From NCBI GenBank assembly GCA_002714565.1, contig PAXU01000006.1, positions 129,322 through 148,704 on the forward strand: a stretch of 19,383 nucleotides of DNA, read 5' to 3'. A program made the position numbers and the translations under genes. The notes beneath the pieces are model-generated. The model saw nothing but the letters and a program-made list of their open reading frames with translations. It was not told the DNA's origin and searched no databases. The stretch's first letter is position 1. Every line of letters begins with the position of its first letter. Shown here one piece after another: positions 14,763 through 19,383 of this stretch. Source of the stretch: Rhodopirellula sp. (GTDB lineage: Bacteria; Planctomycetota; Planctomycetia; Pirellulales; Pirellulaceae).

Positions 14763-17700
14763 ATGGACATCAATCAGATTCTCAAGGATATCGGCCAAAC
14801 TGCCGACCCGGCCCTGAATGAATCAGGGTTGTTTGTCAGTCTATTAACATTGCTGGTACGTGACCTGTTTATCGTTGCAATACTTGTCGCAACCTATCTG
14901 GTCCTGCGGTATACACGTCAGGCATCGGTTGCAGTCATCAAGCGAAATTTCGTCGGTTACTTCAGTAATCCTACCGGCTATGTATTTCTCTGCGTGTTTG
15001 TTTCCCTCACATCATTTGCGGCATTTTGGCCACACGGCTTTTTCAATTCCAATCTGGCGAATCTGGAACAGCTTAACGAATACCTGCCGTTGATTATGCT
15101 GATCTATATTCCAACGATCACGATGAGTATCTGGTCGGAAGAGCGCCGCGAACGCACTGATGAATTGCTACTGACATTGCCCGCCAAGGACTTCGACATC
15201 GTGGTCGGCAAGTTCTTGTCAGCAGCGTTAATCTTTACCGTGTCCTTACTGTTTTCGCAATTCTGCAACTTCCTAGTGCTAAGCTCATTGGCTCGATCCC
15301 CGGATACCGGCCTTATGAATCTGGATACTGGTCTGCTCGCAGCGAATTACTTCGGCTACTGGCTAATTGGTCTTACCATGTTGTCGCTTGGAATGGTTGG
15401 ATCATTCCTGACCAACAACATGACAATCGCATTTGTGTTTGGCTTAATTTTAAATGTCCCGTTAGTTGCAGCAGACACGGCAGACATCATTATCCCAAGT
15501 GGCGAGACCGCTCAGATCATTTCCAGCCTGGGAATTGCATCTCAATTTGATGACTTTCGGCGCGGTGTATTCAGCCTGACATCAACTGTGTTCTTCCTCG
15601 TTGTCATTTGCAACGGCCTCTACCTGTGCATGGTGCTCATCGGTAAAAGGCACTGGTCTGGTGGACGGGATGGACGGTCAATGTGGTGGCATTACCTGAT
15701 TCGCGTGACAGCTATCATGGGCACATCTGTCGCCGTCATTTTGATAACTGGCAGATACAATGTGCTGCGCTACGATGCGACCGCCGGTAAAGTAAGCTCC
15801 CTATCAGAAGACACCGTTGCACTGATCAAGTCTCTTGAACCGGAACACCCGATTCACATCGAAGCCTATATCAGTCGCGAAGTACCGGAGCAGTACATCC
15901 GTACAAAGTATGAACTGCTGACGATGCTAAAAGAATTCGGCAGTTATACATCACCACGTATTCACGTCACGATTCACGATGACCTGGAACCGTATGACGA
16001 TATCGTTCGAACGGCTGAAGATATTTATGGAATTGCCCTCCAAAATGTCACATCAACCGAACGAGATATCCAAAATACCAAGCAAGTCATTATGGGTGCC
16101 GTATTTCGATGCGGACTTGATAAGACGATCGTGCCATTCTTTGAGTACGGTATTCCCGTGGAGTATGAAGTCGCCAGATCATTGGCTACGGTAGCTCGCG
16201 ATGAAAAGAAACGAATAGGGTTAATTAACACGCGAGCCCAAATGCTCACGATCTTCAATCCGCAAGGCGGCAGACCACTTCCTCAGCAAGCGATCCTTGA
16301 TGAACTCAGCAAACAGTATGCTATTCAACCTGTAAATCTCAACGAGTCCTTTAACGCCGAAGACTACGATATCCTTTTCGTCGTTCAGCCATCTTCTCTC
16401 CAGGAATTACAATTGTCGCAGTTAATTGATGCGATAAATAAAGGTATTCCCACAGCCATCTTCGAAGACCCAATTCCACAAACGGTATCTGCACCACCCA
16501 CTCGTCAGCCACTACGTGGTAGAGTCGCTTCCTTTCAATTTGGTGATCCGCCGATTACTCCCAAGGCTGACATCAGGCGTCTATGGGCAGCGATTGGAAT
16601 CGAGTCTCCATACACAATGGTTGAAGAAGATCCGGGAATCGGACAAGGCAATCCACAGAATCTACAACTCGTCTCACCAGATGTCGCCTGGCAGGATGCA
16701 AATCCATATCCCACGCTGGACTTATCGGAAATTGACTCATTGTTTTATAACTTCATTCCAAATGAGAACATTCAATTAGGTCATCCTGTTACCGCTGGTC
16801 TGGAAGAAATTCTGTTTTTCTCCCCAGGTGCAATTCAAAAAGAAAAGCGCAGTACCAATGAATTTGTACCCTTGGTTTGGACAGTGAATAACTCCGGCCG
16901 CATAAATGGCGAGAAGCTGTTTACGACGTTGTTTGATCCTACACAAGCCGGACAGGCCCCTGCCGCCGAGACGATCGCTAATTTAAAGAAGCTGCAATAT
17001 GAAGGGGACCGAAGCGTGAGTTACCTGGCAGCTCACATCGGTGGTGATGCCAGTGTCTTTAAGTCACTATTGCCAAAGGAACAGGCAGCTACGATTGAAG
17101 ATCGCGATCCAACCGCATCGTCGAACAAGCCGATCAACGTGATTTATGTTGCGGATATCGACTTAATGAGTTCCCAGTTTTTCTACTATCGCTCCAGACC
17201 AGATGTGTTGGCTAAGATTGAACAGCGATTTGAAAATGTGACGTTCCTACTCAATATATTTGACGCGCTTGCCGGTGATGCGCAATCTATCGCGATAAGA
17301 AAGCGTGAAGCGTTGTATAGCACCTTACGGACTATTGAAGAACGTATAAGTGACCAACGGCGCGATGAAGCATCTGAAATACGTAAGTCACGCAAGACGA
17401 TGCAGGACAAGATAAACGAGACCGTAGACAAGCAGGAACAAGAAATCACCGCCTTACAGGAGAAGATTAAACAACTCCAGGCAAGCGATGAACAACTCGA
17501 TCGCGGTGTCATTCGGGCATTGATCGAACAAACACAGACTCGGCAACGAGAACATGAGCTTGAAAAAGATATACAGCAGTTACGCGAACAGGGTGAATTG
17601 GATCGCAAGATCACATCCATACGGCATGAAACCAGTCGGAATATTATGGACATGCAGCAAAGTTACAAACTGCGTGCTGTTTGTTACCCACCGATTCCAC

Positions 17701-17780
17701 CGTTGATCATTGCGTTTCTGGTATTCCTGTACAGGAATTACCGAGAGCGTGAAGGCGTCGCCAGTTCGCGTTTGCGTTAG
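14763..17780 (+). CDS. GldF-GldG fusion: ABC-2 permease joined to an ABC_transp_aux (GldG-like) domain
   Basis: The 1005-residue protein joins two parts that are separate genes in Bacteroidota. After a first helix (about 24-48), residues 58-300 form an ABC-2 permease with helices near 70-90, 107-123, 150-172, 193-218, 221-237 and 269-291 and the coupling motif EERRERTDELLLTLPAK between two of them. A further helix at about 313-331 anchors the GldG-like part (PF09822), which starts RYDATAGKVSSLSEDT and includes AYISREVPEQY and a QQAILDELSKQY / AINKGIPTAIFEDP stretch. A coiled coil rich in Glu, Gln and Arg (about 850-965) leads to a last helix near 976-991 and a short basic tail. It probably works with the ATPase 5 bases upstream and the DUF4340 protein 23 bases downstream. 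In Bacteroidota such genes are needed for gliding; here the role is unknown. Confidence 0.9.
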   Translation: MDINQILKDIGQTADPALNESGLFVSLLTLLVRDLFIVAILVATYLVLRYTRQASVAVIKRNFVGYFSNPTGYVFLCVFVSLTSFAAFWPHGFFNSNLANLEQLNEYLPLIMLIYIPTITMSIWSEERRERTDELLLTLPAKDFDIVVGKFLSAALIFTVSLLFSQFCNFLVLSSLARSPDTGLMNLDTGLLAANYFGYWLIGLTMLSLGMVGSFLTNNMTIAFVFGLILNVPLVAADTADIIIPSGETAQIISSLGIASQFDDFRRGVFSLTSTVFFLVVICNGLYLCMVLIGKRHWSGGRDGRSMWWHYLIRVTAIMGTSVAVILITGRYNVLRYDATAGKVSSLSEDTVALIKSLEPEHPIHIEAYISREVPEQYIRTKYELLTMLKEFGSYTSPRIHVTIHDDLEPYDDIVRTAEDIYGIALQNVTSTERDIQNTKQVIMGAVFRCGLDKTIVPFFEYGIPVEYEVARSLATVARDEKKRIGLINTRAQMLTIFNPQGGRPLPQQAILDELSKQYAIQPVNLNESFNAEDYDILFVVQPSSLQELQLSQLIDAINKGIPTAIFEDPIPQTVSAPPTRQPLRGRVASFQFGDPPITPKADIRRLWAAIGIESPYTMVEEDPGIGQGNPQNLQLVSPDVAWQDANPYPTLDLSEIDSLFYNFIPNENIQLGHPVTAGLEEILFFSPGAIQKEKRSTNEFVPLVWTVNNSGRINGEKLFTTLFDPTQAGQAPAAETIANLKKLQYEGDRSVSYLAAHIGGDASVFKSLLPKEQAATIEDRDPTASSNKPINVIYVADIDLMSSQFFYYRSRPDVLAKIEQRFENVTFLLNIFDALAGDAQSIAIRKREALYSTLRTIEERISDQRRDEASEIRKSRKTMQDKINETVDKQEQEITALQEKIKQLQASDEQLDRGVIRALIEQTQTRQREHELEKDIQQLREQGELDRKITSIRHETSRNIMDMQQSYKLRAVCYPPIPPLIIAFLVFLYRNYREREGVASSRLR

Positions 17781-17803
17781 TGATTATTTAGGCAAATCGA
17801 TTC

Positions 17804-19383
17804 ATGAATGAGTCAAATAAAACTGTGATTTATGTTGTCGTTTGTGCGACGGTTTGGAGTATTGCGCTCTTTAGCCGGCAAGACACCGCCAGCAACACAA
17901 CATCATTACAGGAAATCGCTGCCGCACGCGTTGGTCAGGAGCTGTTTGACAACTTCGAAGCCAATAACGCGAAACGATTAAAAGTTCAGCAAGTGGATGA
18001 AAAACTGGCAGCGACCAAGTCATTTGAAATCGAACGGGATCCATCGACAAATCTATGGGTCATCTCTTCACGAAATAGCTACCCGGCGGATGCAGAAGAA
18101 CAAATGAAGAACGCAGCTACAGCCTTTTCTTCACTCTTCGTCAAGGATCTCTACACTGTGGAAGTCTCAGAACACAGTGAGTGCCGTGTAGTGGATCCGG
18201 GGATCATGAATGATGAAAACGCCCTAGAAGCGTTTCTTAAGCAAGTCAATTCTGGAAATAACTCCAGTGGATCAATGGATGAGAGTGTTGAGGAAATCCG
18301 TCAATTTGAACTCGACGCAATCGAGAAACGATATGACTTCGATGAATTGACCGATGCTCAGCAAATGTTTGTACTTTCATTACGTCTGCATAAGGTCTTG
18401 GATGATGTGTTTGATCTACAAAAGAAGCTCGGAGGGTTGGCCAAAATCAAACCTGAACTAGATCAACTGTCCGATGTGATCGACAGAGGTCAATCAGCGG
18501 CTGTACGGATGGAGGATGCGGTCAATACCGGGCTTGATGACGTGTCTGTACAACAAGTGCAACCGTTAATTGAGTTAGCCAAAAGTAAACTGGATGAGGA
18601 TGCGATCAACAATATTATCCGAATCGTCACGGTCTACTCGGAAGGTGACGACGCGGATATTCGACCTGGTGAGTTGATTGATTTAGAAGCACGATTAAAT
18701 GCACTCGCCGGCGCATTTAATCAAATAGACAACTACTTTGATGTAAACAAGCAAATTGGTTTCGGAACACTTATTTCGATTACGGATGAAAAGAACAATG
18801 AATTCTCTCTGATCATTGGTGAGGAAGTCGGCGAAAACCAGTCGAGCGATGGCACGGTAGGCGCAGCACTTCATCTAGTTCGTATACCTGGAGAAGATGC
18901 TGTATTCGTGGCTGAAATCGACGTCGATACTTTCACCACCGAGTTTACCGACTGGATAAATGACGATCTCCTTGATCTGGATTCCATCGACGTTCGACAA
19001 CTGTCAATCCACGACTACACGTCATTCAAACGAACCGAGTCATCGCTGGGTATTACAGAACGACTTCAAGTACAAATCGACTGGAATGTTGAAGAAGGTA
19101 TCTGGTCCCTTTCACAAATGCTTGAATTTCTTGGAAACGATCAGGTTCCTGTCGAAACAGTTCTCAACATTGACGAAGAATTAAACGCCGATCGACTCAA
19201 TACACTTCAGGATGCGATCGATAGTCTAAAAATCTCAGATGTACGACGTAAACCAGCTGGATTGGGAGCTGACCTAAAAATCAACTCCCGGATTTTTGAT
19301 CCTGAATCTCGAGTGGATCTGGAAAGGCGTGGGTTCTTCCTGGTAAATGCAAGAGATGGATCCGGCGATCAAGAATTACTTTG
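17804..19383 (+). CDS. DUF4340-domain protein with N-terminal membrane anchor, C-terminus missing
   Basis: An ATG at 17804 opens a frame that stays open to the window edge (526 codons plus 2 bases). Residues 7-24 form a membrane anchor, so the rest is expected outside the cytoplasm. Residues about 55-132 match the first DUF4340 half (FEIERDPSTNLWVISSRNSYPADAEEQ in shape, ending CRVVDP). Residues about 317-395 match the second half (FGTLISITDE, SLIIGEE, HLVRIPGEDAVFVAEID, then FTDWINDDLLDLD). Between them, residues about 133-316 form an acidic helical insertion that ordinary DUF4340 proteins lack as far as I know. It follows the GldFG fusion by 23 bases and is part of the same operon; this gene set recurs in planctomycetes. 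Only a weak AGG lies upstream. Function is unknown; a periplasmic partner of the GldFG complex is a fair guess. Confidence 0.85.
   Translation, partial: MNESNKTVIYVVVCATVWSIALFSRQDTASNTTSLQEIAAARVGQELFDNFEANNAKRLKVQQVDEKLAATKSFEIERDPSTNLWVISSRNSYPADAEEQMKNAATAFSSLFVKDLYTVEVSEHSECRVVDPGIMNDENALEAFLKQVNSGNNSSGSMDESVEEIRQFELDAIEKRYDFDELTDAQQMFVLSLRLHKVLDDVFDLQKKLGGLAKIKPELDQLSDVIDRGQSAAVRMEDAVNTGLDDVSVQQVQPLIELAKSKLDEDAINNIIRIVTVYSEGDDADIRPGELIDLEARLNALAGAFNQIDNYFDVNKQIGFGTLISITDEKNNEFSLIIGEEVGENQSSDGTVGAALHLVRIPGEDAVFVAEIDVDTFTTEFTDWINDDLLDLDSIDVRQLSIHDYTSFKRTESSLGITERLQVQIDWNVEEGIWSLSQMLEFLGNDQVPVETVLNIDEELNADRLNTLQDAIDSLKISDVRRKPAGLGADLKINSRIFDPESRVDLERRGFFLVNARDGSGDQELL

Overview
The window most likely comes from a member of the Planctomycetota, probably of the class Planctomycetia. 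The evidence is a secreted protein joining a DUF1080 domain to a sugar dehydrogenase, a very long membrane protein with a 420-residue acidic linker followed by a short helical tail, a gliding-type ABC operon in which GldF and GldG are fused and a DUF4340 gene follows, lipid A synthesis (LpxK), base composition near 50% GC, and sparse use of Shine-Dalgarno sites. This assignment rests on gene content and protein architecture only; no marker RNA gene is present.

Left part (1-8385). It starts with the N-terminal 466 codons of a secreted DUF1080/PQQ-type sugar dehydrogenase on the minus strand. Its promoter carries a clean inverted-repeat operator inside the -35/-10 spacer. A divergent PrxQ/Bcp peroxiredoxin follows and converges on cysC (APS kinase), with a hairpin at the junction. 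cysC lies 8 bases behind an acyl-CoA-dehydrogenase-like flavoprotein with which it probably forms an operon; that pair seems to start from a near-leaderless promoter. Next come three minus-strand envelope genes: lpxK, an SDR oxidoreductase resembling DprE2 whose start overlaps the end of lpxK, and a WaaE-like family 2 glycosyltransferase. A full-length altronate-dehydratase-type enzyme (UxaA) closes the minus-strand block.

Centre (8386-8796). A 411-base divergent intergenic region holds a long imperfect hairpin, further small stems, a 16-bp perfect palindrome and a previously unlisted 37-codon ORF with a good ribosome binding site. That ORF ends 5 bases before the next gene.

Right part (8797-19383). 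All genes are on the plus strand: a 1094-residue DUF4175-like membrane protein with an extreme acidic Ser/Gly/Asn/Asp/Glu linker, nadB (L-aspartate oxidase, first step of NAD synthesis), then a GldA-like ATPase, a GldF-GldG fusion and a DUF4340 protein that runs off the window. The last three look like one ABC-2 type envelope machine of unknown substrate.

No tRNA, rRNA, CRISPR array, insertion sequence or prophage was seen. The observations most worth pursuing are the structured leader and small ORF ahead of the DUF4175-like gene, the GldA/GldFG/DUF4340 machine with a helical insertion splitting DUF4340, the operator in the first promoter, and the pairing of a catalytically divergent flavoprotein with APS kinase.
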